From: JAOUEA01 sp963797635
GTDB lineage: Bacteria; Actinomycetota; UBA4738; HRBIN12
Reading direction: 5' to 3'
DNA: 64,000 bases
Assembly: GCA_963797635.1 (NCBI GenBank)
Contig: CAWCPZ010000011.1
Location: forward strand, 248,001 to 312,000
The position numbers were made by a program, and so were the translations under genes. Below are positions 45,975 to 54,300 of this stretch, in pieces; within the stretch, counting starts at the first letter, position 1, and each line of letters opens with the position of its first letter. The notes under the pieces were generated by a model, which saw only the letters and a list, made by a program, of their open reading frames with translations, had not been told where the DNA came from and ran no database searches.

Positions 45975-46202
45975 TCAGCCCTTCGGGCCGTCGGGGCGCT
46001 CGTTGCCACGCTTGAAGTTGCCGGTCACCCGGGCCAGGAGGTGCTGTGTGGCGTCCTCATCGGCGGTCTCCAGGGACGCGATGAGGCGCTCCGCGGCCTT
46101 CCCGGCCACCACGGTCACCTGCCGGCCCCGATAGGACACCAGGACGCGACGATCCTTCGTGACGCGGTGGGAGAACGGACGATCGTCGAGGCCTGCCGGC
46201 AC
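45975..46202 (-). CDS. Small conserved-looking protein downstream of gcvPB
   Basis: 75 residues: HRVTKDRRVLVSYRGRQVTVV, then AGKAAERLIASLETADEDA and HLLARVTGNFKRGNERPDG. The Arg/Lys-rich beta-strand start and NFKRGNER end look like a real small domain, possibly nucleic-acid-binding. GTG 46202 lies 7 bases after the gcvPB stop, so it is probably in the same operon. Function unknown. Confidence 0.5.
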   Translation of the reverse strand: MPAGLDDRPFSHRVTKDRRVLVSYRGRQVTVVAGKAAERLIASLETADEDATQHLLARVTGNFKRGNERPDGPKG

Positions 46203-46209
46203 GGGGCCC

Positions 46210-47703
46210 TCAGTCGGGTGGCTCGGCGGCCCAGGTGAGCTTCAGCCGGCGCGCCGCCCTCGCTTCGTCCAGGCGGCGGACGGGCGTGGTGACCGGCGCC
46301 GCATGCAGCAGGTCCGGGTCGGTCCGCGATTCGGCGGCGGCCTGCCGGAACGCCGTGGCGAGGCCGTCGAGCGTCTCCTTGGACTCGGTCTCCGTGGGCT
46401 CGACCATCATCGCCTCGTCCACCACCAGGGGGAAGTACACCGTGGACGGGTGATACCCGAGGTCGATCACGCGTTTGGCCACGTCCATCGCCCGGATGCC
46501 GGTCTCCTTCTCCAGAGGCGCGGCGGTGGCGACGAACTCGTGCATGGGCGGCATGTCCGGGTACGCCAGGGGGAAATCGGGGGCCAGCAACGCCGCGAGG
46601 TAGTTGGCGTTGAGCGCCGCGAGCTCGCTGACCTCCTCCAAGCCGTCGGCCCCGTGGAGGAAGACGTAGGCGTAGGCGCGAACCAGCACCCCCACGTTGC
46701 CGTGGAACCCGTGGAGACGCCCGATCGACTTCGGACGATCCCGATCCCATCGGAAGGTGCCGTCGTCGTCCCTGGCGACGATCGGCGCGGGCAGGTAGTC
46801 GGTGAGGCGCTGGGTCACGCCCACGGGGCCCGCACCAGGGCCTCCCCCGCCGTGCGGCGTCGCGAACGTCTTGTGGGTGTTGATGTGCACGATGTCGAAG
46901 CCCATGTCGCCGGGCCGGCACCGGCCGAGGATCGCGTTGAGGTTGGCGCCGTCGTAGTAGACGAGCGCGCCGACATCGTGGAGCATCCCGGTGATCTGCT
47001 CGATCCGCTCCTCGAACAGGCCCAGCGTGTTGGGGTTCGTGAGCATCAGGCCGGCGACCTGATCGTCGAGCAGGCCGGCGAGCGCGTCCACGTCGACGAG
47101 CCCTCGCTCGTCGGAGGGCACGCCCACCGCCTCGAACCCGGCGAGGCGGACGCTGGCCGGGTTCGTGCCGTGCGCGGCATCGGGGATCAGCACCTTGGTG
47201 CGCCCGCCGCCGTGATCCTGGTGGTAGGCGCGCATGATCAACAGGCCGGTCATCTCTCCGCACGCGCCCGCGGGCGGCTGCAGGGTGGCGCGAGCCATGC
47301 CGGTGATCTCACACAGCGCCTCTTCCAGGCGCCAGAGCATCTCCAGGGTTCCCTGCATCGTGGAGTCGGGCTGGAGCGGATGCGTCCGTTGGAACCCGGG
47401 CAGGGCCGCCACGGTCTCGGCGGCTTTGGGGTTGTACTTCATCGTGCACGAGCCCAGCGGGTAGGGGCCGGTGTCCACCCCGTAGTTCATGGCCGACAGC
47501 CGCGTGTAGTGCCGCACCAGGTCGATCTCGGCCACCTCGGGCAGGTCGGGCTCGGTGGCGCGCAGGTGCTCGGCGGGAAGCTCGACCGCCGGCACGTCGA
47601 GGGGCGCGAAGCTGAACGCGCGGCGCCCGGGCACCGACCGGTCCATGATCGTGCCGTCGGAGGCGGGAGGGCTCTGGGTCCGGATGGGGGCTCCCTCGGT
47701 CAC
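46210..47703 (-). CDS. gcvPB: Glycine decarboxylase subunit 2
   Basis: 497 residues. The PLP lysine is in DIVHINTHKTFATPHGGGGPG, and YPLGSCTMKYNPK and QPPAGACGEMTGLL are typical of the C-terminal half of the P protein. With GcvPA it decarboxylates glycine and loads the aminomethyl group on GcvH. GTG 47703 overlaps gcvPA by 4 bases (GTGA); a longer upstream frame is the antisense-like part of gcvPA. Actinobacteria such as M. tuberculosis have a one-chain P protein, so the two-chain form here is notable. Confidence 0.93.
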   Translation of the reverse strand: MTEGAPIRTQSPPASDGTIMDRSVPGRRAFSFAPLDVPAVELPAEHLRATEPDLPEVAEIDLVRHYTRLSAMNYGVDTGPYPLGSCTMKYNPKAAETVAALPGFQRTHPLQPDSTMQGTLEMLWRLEEALCEITGMARATLQPPAGACGEMTGLLIMRAYHQDHGGGRTKVLIPDAAHGTNPASVRLAGFEAVGVPSDERGLVDVDALAGLLDDQVAGLMLTNPNTLGLFEERIEQITGMLHDVGALVYYDGANLNAILGRCRPGDMGFDIVHINTHKTFATPHGGGGPGAGPVGVTQRLTDYLPAPIVARDDDGTFRWDRDRPKSIGRLHGFHGNVGVLVRAYAYVFLHGADGLEEVSELAALNANYLAALLAPDFPLAYPDMPPMHEFVATAAPLEKETGIRAMDVAKRVIDLGYHPSTVYFPLVVDEAMMVEPTETESKETLDGLATAFRQAAAESRTDPDLLHAAPVTTPVRRLDEARAARRLKLTWAAEPPD

Positions 47704-49007
47704 GACGCCAGCACCTCCCCCATGGCCGAGACGAACCGGTCGATCTCCTCGCGGGACCGTCGCTCGGTGACGGCGACGGTCAACGCGTCCTGTCCCGCCT
47801 GCGGCATGGGGACCCCCGCGAGGAAGCCGTGGGCGATCATCGACTCCACCACCGCCACGGCCGGCTTCGGCAGCCGCACGGTGAACTCCTTGAAGAACGC
47901 CTGTCCGTCGAACGCCATCGACACGCCGGGAAGGTCGGTCAGCGCCGCCGCCGTGTACGCGGCCTTCGCGGCGCACTGACGTCCGAGCTCGACCAGCCCG
48001 TGCCGTCCGAGCCACCCCATGGCCACGGTCGCCGCGATCGCCATGAGCGTCTGGTTCGTGCAGATGTTGGAGTTGGCCTTCTCGCGCCGGATGTGCTGTT
48101 CACGGGCCTGCAGCGTCAGGACGTATCCGGTCCTTCCTTCGACGTCGACGGTCTCCCCGACGATGCGTCCGGGGAGCTTGCGAACGTCCGCGAGTCGCGC
48201 GGCGATGATGCCGAGGTAGGGCCCTCCGTAGTTCAGGTGGTTGCCGAGGCCCTGCCCCTCCCCCACGGCGATGTCGGCGCCGAGTTCCCCGGGGGGAGCC
48301 AGGACGCCGAGCGACAGCGGATCGAACACCTGGATCGCGCGCGCTCCCCCGTCGTGGGCGGCGGCGAAGAGCTCGCGGGCGGGTTCGAGCACACCGAAGA
48401 CGTTCGGGTGCTGCACCACGACGGCCGCGACGTCCTCGGTCACGACCGGCGAGCCCTCGAACACCTCGGGGACGTACCCCGCTCCCCTGCCGGCCGTGGT
48501 CAACGCCTCGAGGGCCCGGGGATCGACGCCCGATGACACCAGGACCCGGCGCTTCGCGCCGGCGATCGTCATGTGGACGGCCTCCACCAACGCCGTGGCC
48601 CCGTCGTAGAGCGATGCGTTGGAGACCTCGAGGCCGGTGAGCTCACAGATCATCGACTGGTATTCGAACAACACCTGGAGCACGCCTTGGGAGAGCTCGG
48701 GCTGATACGGCGTGTACGAGGTGTAGAACTCCGAACGTCCCGCGAGCGCCCACACCACCGAGGGCACGTAGTGGTCGTAGGCTCCCCCGCCCGCGAAGCA
48801 CACGAGTTCGTCGGCGTGCCGGTTCCTGGCGGCCAGGGCACGCATGTCGGCCACCAGCTCCATCTCCGAGACGCCGGCGGGGATCGCGAGCGGCTGGTCG
48901 AGCCGGACCCCGGCGGGGATCTGGGAGAAGAGGTCGTCGAGGGAGGACCGGTCGATCGTCGCGAGCATGTCGCGGATCTCGTCGTCGGTGTGTGGAGCGA
49001 ACCTCAC
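47700..49007 (-). CDS. gcvPA: Glycine decarboxylase subunit 1
   Basis: 435 residues: HTDDEIRDMLATIDRSSLDDLF at the start, YTPYQPELSQGVLQVLFEYQ, ELTGLEVSNASLYDGATA and RREKANSNICTNQTLMAIAA. It forms the heterotetramer with GcvPB; the PLP lysine sits in the other subunit. GTG 49007 is supported by a TACACT -10 box 7 bases upstream, so the mRNA is probably leaderless. No glycine riboswitch is visible in the 27 bases to the next gene. Confidence 0.93.
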   Translation of the reverse strand: MRFAPHTDDEIRDMLATIDRSSLDDLFSQIPAGVRLDQPLAIPAGVSEMELVADMRALAARNRHADELVCFAGGGAYDHYVPSVVWALAGRSEFYTSYTPYQPELSQGVLQVLFEYQSMICELTGLEVSNASLYDGATALVEAVHMTIAGAKRRVLVSSGVDPRALEALTTAGRGAGYVPEVFEGSPVVTEDVAAVVVQHPNVFGVLEPARELFAAAHDGGARAIQVFDPLSLGVLAPPGELGADIAVGEGQGLGNHLNYGGPYLGIIAARLADVRKLPGRIVGETVDVEGRTGYVLTLQAREQHIRREKANSNICTNQTLMAIAATVAMGWLGRHGLVELGRQCAAKAAYTAAALTDLPGVSMAFDGQAFFKEFTVRLPKPAVAVVESMIAHGFLAGVPMPQAGQDALTVAVTERRSREEIDRFVSAMGEVLAS

Positions 49008-49014
49008 GTCAGCG

Positions 49015-49020
49015 AGTGTA
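49015..49020 (-). promoter_or_regulatory. -10 box TACACT of gcvPA, leaderless arrangement
   Basis: On the minus strand TACACT is followed by seven bases and GTG 49007. It separates the gcvP genes from the merR/nuclease pair upstream. Confidence 0.55.
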
Positions 49021-49034
49021 CGGACCGAACGGCG

Positions 49035-49421
49035 CTATGGCCGTTGGTCGTTTCGGGCATCGTGCAGGCCGTACTTGGTGACCAGGGAGAGGTAGTCGCG
49101 CTGGTAGAAGATCTTGCACGTGATCTCGGGGTAGCGCTCCCGCAGGCGCCGGACCTTCCGGTTCTTCTTCGTGACCAGCTTCTGGCTCAGCGTGGTGATC
49201 TCGATGTAGAGGTCGTACTCACGCAGGTAGAAGTCGGGCGTGAACCGTTGGGTGACGTGGCCCTCTTTGTCCCACTCGATGTCGAAGGAGGTGGGCTCGT
49301 AGTCCCAGTCGATCTCGTAGAAGTCGAGGAGCTCGGCGAACTGGCGCTCGGAGGCGTGGGCGAAGCGGATCGTGTGGCTCTTGGGGGCAGCGGCGGCGGA
49401 CCAGGTGGGCTGGGCGCTCAC
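49035..49421 (-). CDS. PD-(D/E)XK-like nuclease-fold protein, coupled to merR
   Basis: 128 residues. HTIRFAHASERQFAELLDFY, FDIEWDKEGHVTQRFTPDFY, then LREYDLYIEITTLSQKLVTK and KNRKVRRLRERYPEITCKIF. The pattern P-D-F ... Y-I-E-I ... K resembles the core of PD-(D/E)XK nucleases such as TnsA or Vsr-like enzymes: Asp and Glu are present, while the lysine is offset. GTG 49421 overlaps the merR stop by 4 bases. Whether it cuts nucleic acid is unknown; it may instead be a regulatory partner of the MerR protein. Confidence 0.55.
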   Translation of the reverse strand: MSAQPTWSAAAAPKSHTIRFAHASERQFAELLDFYEIDWDYEPTSFDIEWDKEGHVTQRFTPDFYLREYDLYIEITTLSQKLVTKKNRKVRRLRERYPEITCKIFYQRDYLSLVTKYGLHDARNDQRP

Positions 49422-49861
49422 GAGCCTCCGGCGGAACTTCGTCGCTTGCGGGCCGGCGCTTCGTTCACGCTGGCCTCCAGGTCGCTGTACACGGCGTCCA
49501 AGGAGATCGCGAACACCCCCTGGCCGTTCTTCAACAGGTCCACGACGGCCTCGGGTGAATGCGCCTCGTACACGCCGGCCCCGTCGGACATGAGCGTGAC
49601 CCCGTGGGGCGACCGCTTCATCCCGCGGAGATGCTCCACGGCCTTGCGGACCCGTTGCAGCGAGACGCCGGTGTCGAGGAGCTTCTTGATCACCCGCAGC
49701 GTGGCCAGGTCCTGGAACGAGTACAGCCGCTGCGACCCCGATCCGTGCGCGTCCTTGACCGATGGGGTCACCAAGCCGGTGCGCGTCCAATAGTCGAGCT
49801 GGCGGTACGTGATGCCCGCGATCCGCTTGGCTTCGGGCGCGCGATATCCCTGTTCGCTCAT
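49418..49861 (-). CDS. MerR-family transcription regulator (Rv1830-like)
   Basis: About 147 residues: MerR helix-turn-helix with wing (YRAPEAKRIAGITYRQLDYW, LVTPSVKDAHGSGSQRLYSF), a helix (LRVIKKLLDTGVSLQRVRKA), then a C-terminal part that has no effector-binding cysteines. In M. tuberculosis a similar MerR protein lies between the bifunctional nuclease and gcvB, matching this location. ATG 49861 or the adjacent GTG 49864 could start it. Confidence 0.8.
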   Translation of the reverse strand: MSEQGYRAPEAKRIAGITYRQLDYWTRTGLVTPSVKDAHGSGSQRLYSFQDLATLRVIKKLLDTGVSLQRVRKAVEHLRGMKRSPHGVTLMSDGAGVYEAHSPEAVVDLLKNGQGVFAISLDAVYSDLEASVNEAPARKRRSSAGGS

Positions 49862-50028
49862 CACAACTCCGTAATCACGCCGATGTGTTTCGGCAGCGTA
49901 GGGCCCATGTGGGGGCCTGTCAACGGCGTTGGTCCAGCTTCAACGGCCGGAAGGCTCAAGTTCCCTCGGGCGAGGACCGATGTGCGAGATAGCCCCAAGG
50001 GACTACCCCAGACCACGGAGAGACCGAG

Positions 50029-50478
50029 ATGCAACGAACCAAGGCGTCGACCTCCAGAGCGGTGACCGTCCTCGCGGTGTTCCTCACGATCGCGATCCTG
50101 GCGCCCGCCGCCCATGCCGGTGAGCCGAACTACGCGTGGCAGCTGTTCCACGCCACCAACGACAGCCGCTCGAGCCACGGCATCAAGCAGCTCGACCGCG
50201 CGCACCGGATGTCGAAGGAGGCCGAGGCCCACAGCCGGGCCATGGCCCGCAGCAAGCGTCTGTGGCACACGGCCGGGCCGGTCCGCTACGGCGCGCACTG
50301 TTACGCATGGGGCGAGAACGTGGGTTGGACCACCGGGGACATCCCGGATCTGGAGAAGGCCTTCATGGCCAGCGCGGGCCACCGTGAGCACATCCTGGAT
50401 CGCACGTTCCGCCGCGCCGCGGTGGGCGCCGTGAAGATCAAGGGCAAGCTCTGGGTCACCGTGTTCTTCTGCACGTAG
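50029..50478 (+). CDS. Secreted CAP/SCP-domain protein
   Basis: 149 residues: signal peptide (SRAVTVLAVFLTIAILAPAAHA), then a minimal CAP domain with HATNDSRSSHGIKQL, HSRAMARSKRLWHT, ENVGWTTGDI and SAGHREHILDRTFRRAAVGA. The two conserved His and the Glu-Asn pair expected in CAP domains are visible. Two cysteines (AHCYAWG and FFCT) probably pair. Function of bacterial CAP proteins is mostly unknown. The only plus-strand gene in this part of the window. Confidence 0.8.
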   Translation: MQRTKASTSRAVTVLAVFLTIAILAPAAHAGEPNYAWQLFHATNDSRSSHGIKQLDRAHRMSKEAEAHSRAMARSKRLWHTAGPVRYGAHCYAWGENVGWTTGDIPDLEKAFMASAGHREHILDRTFRRAAVGAVKIKGKLWVTVFFCT

Positions 50479-50514
50479 CCTGTCGTCCCGCGGCAGGTTC
50501 CATGCGAGCCGGGC

Positions 50515-50551
50515 GGGCGAACGAGCGGTCGAGGGGGTCGCTCGGACGCCC
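50515..50551. terminator. Hairpin between the convergent CAP and bifunctional-nuclease genes
   Basis: GGGCG-AA-CGAGCG pairs with CGCTCG-GA-CGCCC around an 11-base loop. Placed where both convergent genes should end. Confidence 0.5.
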
Positions 50552-50567
50552 GCCGCTCGCGTGTTCG

Positions 50568-50583
50568 GGCCCGGATCCGGGCC
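50568..50583. terminator. Perfect 16-bp palindrome next to the bifunctional nuclease stop
   Basis: GGCCCGGATCCGGGCC, 10 bases beyond the stop codon of the minus-strand gene. As RNA it can only form a tight-loop hairpin, or it is a dimer-binding DNA site. Confidence 0.35.
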
Positions 50584-50593
50584 TGGGAGCCGG

Positions 50594-51067
50594 CTAGCTC
50601 TCGAAGTCCTCCGGGCTGACGTTGTCCAGGAACTCCCGGAACTTCTCGACCTCTTCCTCCTCGTCGCCGGGGATCAGGATCGAGGCTTCGTTGAGGACGT
50701 CTTCGCTGGCGAAGATGGGGACCGACATACGCACCGCGAGCGCGATCGCATCCGACGGGCGGGACGAGACCTCGAGCTCCTGACCCTGGCGGTCGAGTTC
50801 GATCGTCGCGAAGAACGTGGACTCGCGGAGCTCGGTCACCACGATGCGGCGCACCTGCACCGTGAGATCTTCGAGGATCGTCTTGAGCAGGTCGTGGGTC
50901 ATGGGCCGGGGGGTGACCACCCCCTGCAGCGACAACGCGATCGCGGCTGCCTCGGCGGCACCGATCCAGATGGGCAGGTACCGCTCCCCTTCTCGCTCGC
51001 GCAGGAGCACGATCGGCTGATTGGTCGGTAGTTCGACGCGAACGCCGGTGAGCTCCATCTCGATCAT
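50594..51067 (-). CDS. Bifunctional nuclease family protein (DUF151)
   Basis: 157 residues: VRVELPTNQPIVLLREREGE, YLPIWIGAAEAAAIALSLQG, RPMTHDLLKTILEDL and SRPSDAIALAVRMSVPIFA, the usual DUF151 blocks, with an acidic C-terminal tail. Members cut RNA and DNA in plants and are found beside garA/merR in mycobacteria (Rv1829), as here. A TACGCT lies upstream, 9 bases from the start. Confidence 0.88.
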   Translation of the reverse strand: MIEMELTGVRVELPTNQPIVLLREREGERYLPIWIGAAEAAAIALSLQGVVTPRPMTHDLLKTILEDLTVQVRRIVVTELRESTFFATIELDRQGQELEVSSRPSDAIALAVRMSVPIFASEDVLNEASILIPGDEEEEVEKFREFLDNVSPEDFES

Positions 51068-51125
51068 CGTGGGTCGAGCGTAACCGGGGGGTGCAGGTCG
51101 GGCAACCGGAACCCTGCGCCCTGCC

Positions 51126-51701
51126 TCACACCGTCGCCAGCAGGGGCGCGAGCACGTCGGGATCGGCCTTGAGCGCCTCGAGGTCGTCGACCTGCAGGAT
51201 GTCGGGCAGGTTCCGGTAGCGCTCGGCGAAGTCCAACCCGTACCCCACGACGAATCGGTCCGGGCACTCGAAGCCCGCGTACCGGGGCGTCAGGGGGACG
51301 ATCCGTCGAACCGCCTTGTCGAGCAGGGTGCACACCTCGAGGGACGCCGGTCCACGAGCCCGCAGCGAACCCAGCAGGAACCGAAGCGTGAGCCCGGTGT
51401 CGACGATGTCTTCCACCAAGATCACGTCGCGATCGGCGAGGTCGGCGTCCACGTCGAGCAGGATCTGCACGCGCCCGAGCGACTCGGCGGCGTCGCCGTA
51501 CCGGCTGATCGCCATGAAGTGGACCTCGACGGGCAGGTCGACCTCGCGCATCAGGTCCGCGAGGAACATCGCGCCGCCCCGGAGGACCGTGATGAACACG
51601 GGTGCCCGGCCCACGTAGTCCCCGGTGATCGCGCGGCCGAGTTCCCTCACCCGGCGACGGACGTCCTCGCGACCGAACAGGACGCTCGCGACCTCCGACA
51701 T
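51126..51701 (-). CDS. hpt: Hypoxanthine phosphoribosyltransferase
   Basis: 191 residues. The PRPP-binding motif is VILVEDIVDTGLT; VFITVLRGGAMFLADLMREV and FVVGYGLDFAERYRNLP complete the purine salvage type-I fold. It converts hypoxanthine or guanine with PRPP to nucleotides. ATG 51701 is preferred to a longer frame because of the leaderless TAGGCT box. Confidence 0.9.
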   Translation of the reverse strand: MSEVASVLFGREDVRRRVRELGRAITGDYVGRAPVFITVLRGGAMFLADLMREVDLPVEVHFMAISRYGDAAESLGRVQILLDVDADLADRDVILVEDIVDTGLTLRFLLGSLRARGPASLEVCTLLDKAVRRIVPLTPRYAGFECPDRFVVGYGLDFAERYRNLPDILQVDDLEALKADPDVLAPLLATV

Positions 51702-51708
51702 CGGGCGG

Positions 51709-51714
51709 AGCCTA
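51709..51714 (-). promoter_or_regulatory. -10 box TAGGCT of hpt, leaderless arrangement
   Basis: Minus-strand TAGGCT, seven bases, ATG 51701. It means hpt can be transcribed separately from dacF. Confidence 0.55.
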
Positions 51715-51727
51715 GCAGGCTCCTCCC

Positions 51728-53000
51728 TCAGCCGAAGATGCCGCGGAACACGTCGCCGATCCCTTCGACGACGGCGCCGCTGGCTCTCGCCCACCACGGC
51801 CCGTCTCCAGCGGCCGGCGGCGCGGGGACGTCGCTCACCACGACGGGCACGGCACCGACGGTGACCCCGGGGATCGTCACCTTCAACGTGCCGATCCGCT
51901 CATCGGCCGCAGGCGGGAACACGGCCTCGGGCGAGACCACGATGCGACGTTTCGCCTGCCCGGCCTCGGCGGGGACCAGGCCCTCCAGCGCAGCGCCCGG
52001 CCTCCACCGGGACGACGCCGCCGCGGATCGCCACCGTGCCGAGGTCCTGGCCGGCCGTCACGAAGGTCCGCTCCTCGAAGGCCTCGAATCCGTAGTCGAA
52101 GAGGGTGGCGGCTTCGGAGAAGGGTTCGTTGCCCGAGCCCAGGACGACCGAGATCAGCCGCCGCCCGCCGCGCTCGGCGACGGCGACCACGCAGTAGCCC
52201 GCGCCGGCCGTCGACCCCGTCTTCACGCCGATCGCGCCCGGGTACAGCCAGAGCAGGGCGTTGCGGTTCTGGATCTTCCGCGGCTTGCCACCGGGCGGAG
52301 CCGGGATCGTGCGGAACTTCGTGGCGACGATCGGAGCGAACCCCGGTGTGTCGTAGGCCACCCGCACCAAGCGGGTGAGGTCGAGGGCGGTCGAGCGACC
52401 TCGGTCATCGAGGCCGTTGGGAGAGAAGAACACGGTGCCGTCCATCCCGAGGGTGGCCGCACGCCGGTTCATCAGGCGGACGAACGCCGCCTCGGAGCCC
52501 GCGACCTCGATGGCCAGCGCCACGGCGGCGTCGTTGGAGGACTGCAGCATCAGCGCGTACAGCAGGTCGCGGACGGTGAGCTTCTCCCCCGCGCGCAGTC
52601 CGAGGCTCGAGGACGCCCCGAAATCGTCTCGTCCGAAGACCGCCTCAGGGGTGATGGTGACGACGTCGTCCAGCGAGGTGCGCTCCAGCGTCAGCAACGC
52701 CGTCATGATCTTCGTGAGGCTGGCGATGGGCCGGCGGGCCATCGGCGCCTTGGCGAACATCGCCTGACCGTCGTCGAGGTCGGCGAGGTAGGCCACGGGC
52801 ACGTCGAGATCGGGCCGAGCCGTCGCGTCCTGCGGTGTCTGGAGCGATTGCGGGAACGGCGAGGGGGACCCATTCGGAGGCACCGGCGTGGGTGGGGGGC
52901 CGGCGGGGCCGGCGACCGCCAGTCCGGTGACGAACGGCAGCCCGACCGCGATCACGGCCACCACGGCCACCGCGCCCCGTCGGGCGCGCGCGGGTCTCAC
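51728..53000 (-). CDS. dacF: D-alanyl-D-alanine carboxypeptidase (DacF-like), frame broken
   Basis: About 423 residues after repair. An N-terminal transmembrane helix (GAVAVVAVIAVGLPFVTGLA) is followed by a Pro-rich stretch and the penicillin-binding fold with SxxK in RRPIASLTKIMTALL, SxN in MLQSSNDAAVAL and KTG in IGVKTGSTAGAG. It trims peptidoglycan stem peptides. Near 51998 an extra base in GCC(G)GGC breaks the frame; the other frame gives ALEGLVPAEAGQAKRRIVVS and a C-terminal domain ending in VFRGIFG at 51728. GTG 53000 overlaps the ftsR stop by 4 bases. Confidence 0.85.
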
Positions 53001-53749
53001 GCGCTCTGCAGGTCGTTGCGCAGGTTCGTGCGGAGCAGCGCCTGCTTGAACTTGCGCGAGGTCACCGACAGGTCGGTGAGGGTCTGGGCGGCGGCCTTCC
53101 GCGCGTCGGGGTTCTTCTGACGCAGGGTGGGCGCCACGAGCGCTTCGAAGAACGACGTCTCGCGATCGGCGAAGTGCTTGTACATCGTGAGGTGTCTCGG
53201 TTCGATGCCGAACCGGAAGAAGTCCTTCACGATCGACAGGATGATGTAGTCGTCGCCGTCGTAGTACTTCGCGCCGTCGGGACCGTGCGAGCACACGATG
53301 CCGAAGGACTCGAGCTCCTTGATGCGATCGCGCTCGACCCCGGTGGCCGCCGACATCTCCTCGATCGACATCTGCAGGCCGGTGGGGGCATCGGCGATCT
53401 CGGCGGTGGCGTTGGCGGCGTCGGCTTCATCGTCGAGGTCGGCGTCGAGCTCCGTGCCCTCGAGGCCCTCCCCCGCAACGTCGGCGGCGTCCTGCGTGAG
53501 CAGGCGTTCCTTGATCACCTTCAGGGGGAGGTACTCGTCGCGCTGCATCCGAAGGATCGACTTCAACCGGTCGACATCATCGACGTAGAACTTGCGGTAG
53601 CCCGACGGCGTGCGCTCGGGTTCGATCAACCCTTCGGCTTCGAGGAACCGGATCTTGGAGATCGTGATGTCGGGGAACTCGGTCTTGACCGAGACCAAGA
53701 CCTCGCCGATCGACTGGTAGTTGCGGGTGCCCGCCATCTGCTCCATCAC
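52997..53749 (-). CDS. ftsR: MerR-family regulator FtsR-like (Rv1828-like)
   Basis: 250 residues. The MerR DNA-binding helices are in ISKIRFLEAEGLIEPERTPS and GYRKFYVDDVDRLKSILRMQ; an acidic linker separates them from a second helix-turn-helix-like domain (MSIEEMSAATGVERDRIKEL, YIILSIVKDFFRFGIEPRHL). In corynebacteria FtsR activates ftsZ expression. It lies between garA and dacF, both with 4-base overlaps, so the three genes form one operon. Confidence 0.85.
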   Translation of the reverse strand: MMEQMAGTRNYQSIGEVLVSVKTEFPDITISKIRFLEAEGLIEPERTPSGYRKFYVDDVDRLKSILRMQRDEYLPLKVIKERLLTQDAADVAGEGLEGTELDADLDDEADAANATAEIADAPTGLQMSIEEMSAATGVERDRIKELESFGIVCSHGPDGAKYYDGDDYIILSIVKDFFRFGIEPRHLTMYKHFADRETSFFEALVAPTLRQKNPDARKAAAQTLTDLSVTSRKFKQALLRTNLRNDLQSA

Positions 53750-54282
53750 TCCCCTGCCGCGAAGAACGTCAACTTGAATTTGCCGACCTGGACCTCGTCA
53801 CCGGACGCGAGCTTCGTCTCGTCGACCTGCTCGCCGTTCACATACGTGCCGTTGAGGCTGCCGACGTCGCGGACGAACCACTCCGAGCCTTCTCGCCGTT
53901 CGAACGCCGCGTGCTTGCGCGAGACCGTGATGTCGTCGAGGAAGACCGCGGTCTCGGGATCGCGACCCACCGGGGTCACGTCGTCCTCGAGGAGGAACGT
54001 CGACCCCGCGTTGGGGCCACGCTTGACCAGAAGCAGACCCTGTCCGGGCCCCAGTTCATCGTGAGGGAAGGGGAACTCATCGTGCCCCTCATCCTCGGGC
54101 TCGACGGCGCTCAGCGAGAGCGTGGGGTCCCCTTGCAGTGGAGCACCACACTCGGCACAGAAGCGCGCGTCGTCTCGGTTGGGATGTCCACAGCGGGTAC
54201 AGAACAACGTCAGGTCCTCGTCACGGTCGGTCTCTGCACGAGCGTCGGGGTCGAGGGTACAACCTGGACGGTCGACGGACAC
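53746..54282 (-). CDS. garA: FHA-domain protein GarA-like with zinc ribbon
   Basis: 178 residues. TLFCTRCGHPNRDDARFCAE is a double CxxC zinc ribbon; the FHA domain includes VTPVGRDPETAVFLDD, ITVSRKHAAFERRE and VRDVGSLNGTYVNGEQV, with the phosphothreonine-binding Arg, Ser and Asn. GarA controls 2-oxoglutarate metabolism in mycobacteria. There the phosphorylated N-terminal motif is ETTS; I do not see it here, and a zinc ribbon is present instead, so regulation may differ. GTG 54282 is the start. Confidence 0.85.
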   Translation of the reverse strand: MSVDRPGCTLDPDARAETDRDEDLTLFCTRCGHPNRDDARFCAECGAPLQGDPTLSLSAVEPEDEGHDEFPFPHDELGPGQGLLLVKRGPNAGSTFLLEDDVTPVGRDPETAVFLDDITVSRKHAAFERREGSEWFVRDVGSLNGTYVNGEQVDETKLASGDEVQVGKFKLTFFAAGE

Positions 54283-54300
54283 TGGACGTTATCGCAGGTG

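Noticed and set aside
49865..50028. Cyclic-dinucleotide riboswitch before the CAP-domain gene
   Set aside because: The leader has some GC stems but I could not match the conserved core of any known riboswitch.
1690..52000. Programmed +1 frameshifting as a genome-wide mechanism
   Set aside because: No common slippery codon or stop is found at the breaks, three occur in one gene, and one break is of the opposite sign. Indel error fits better.
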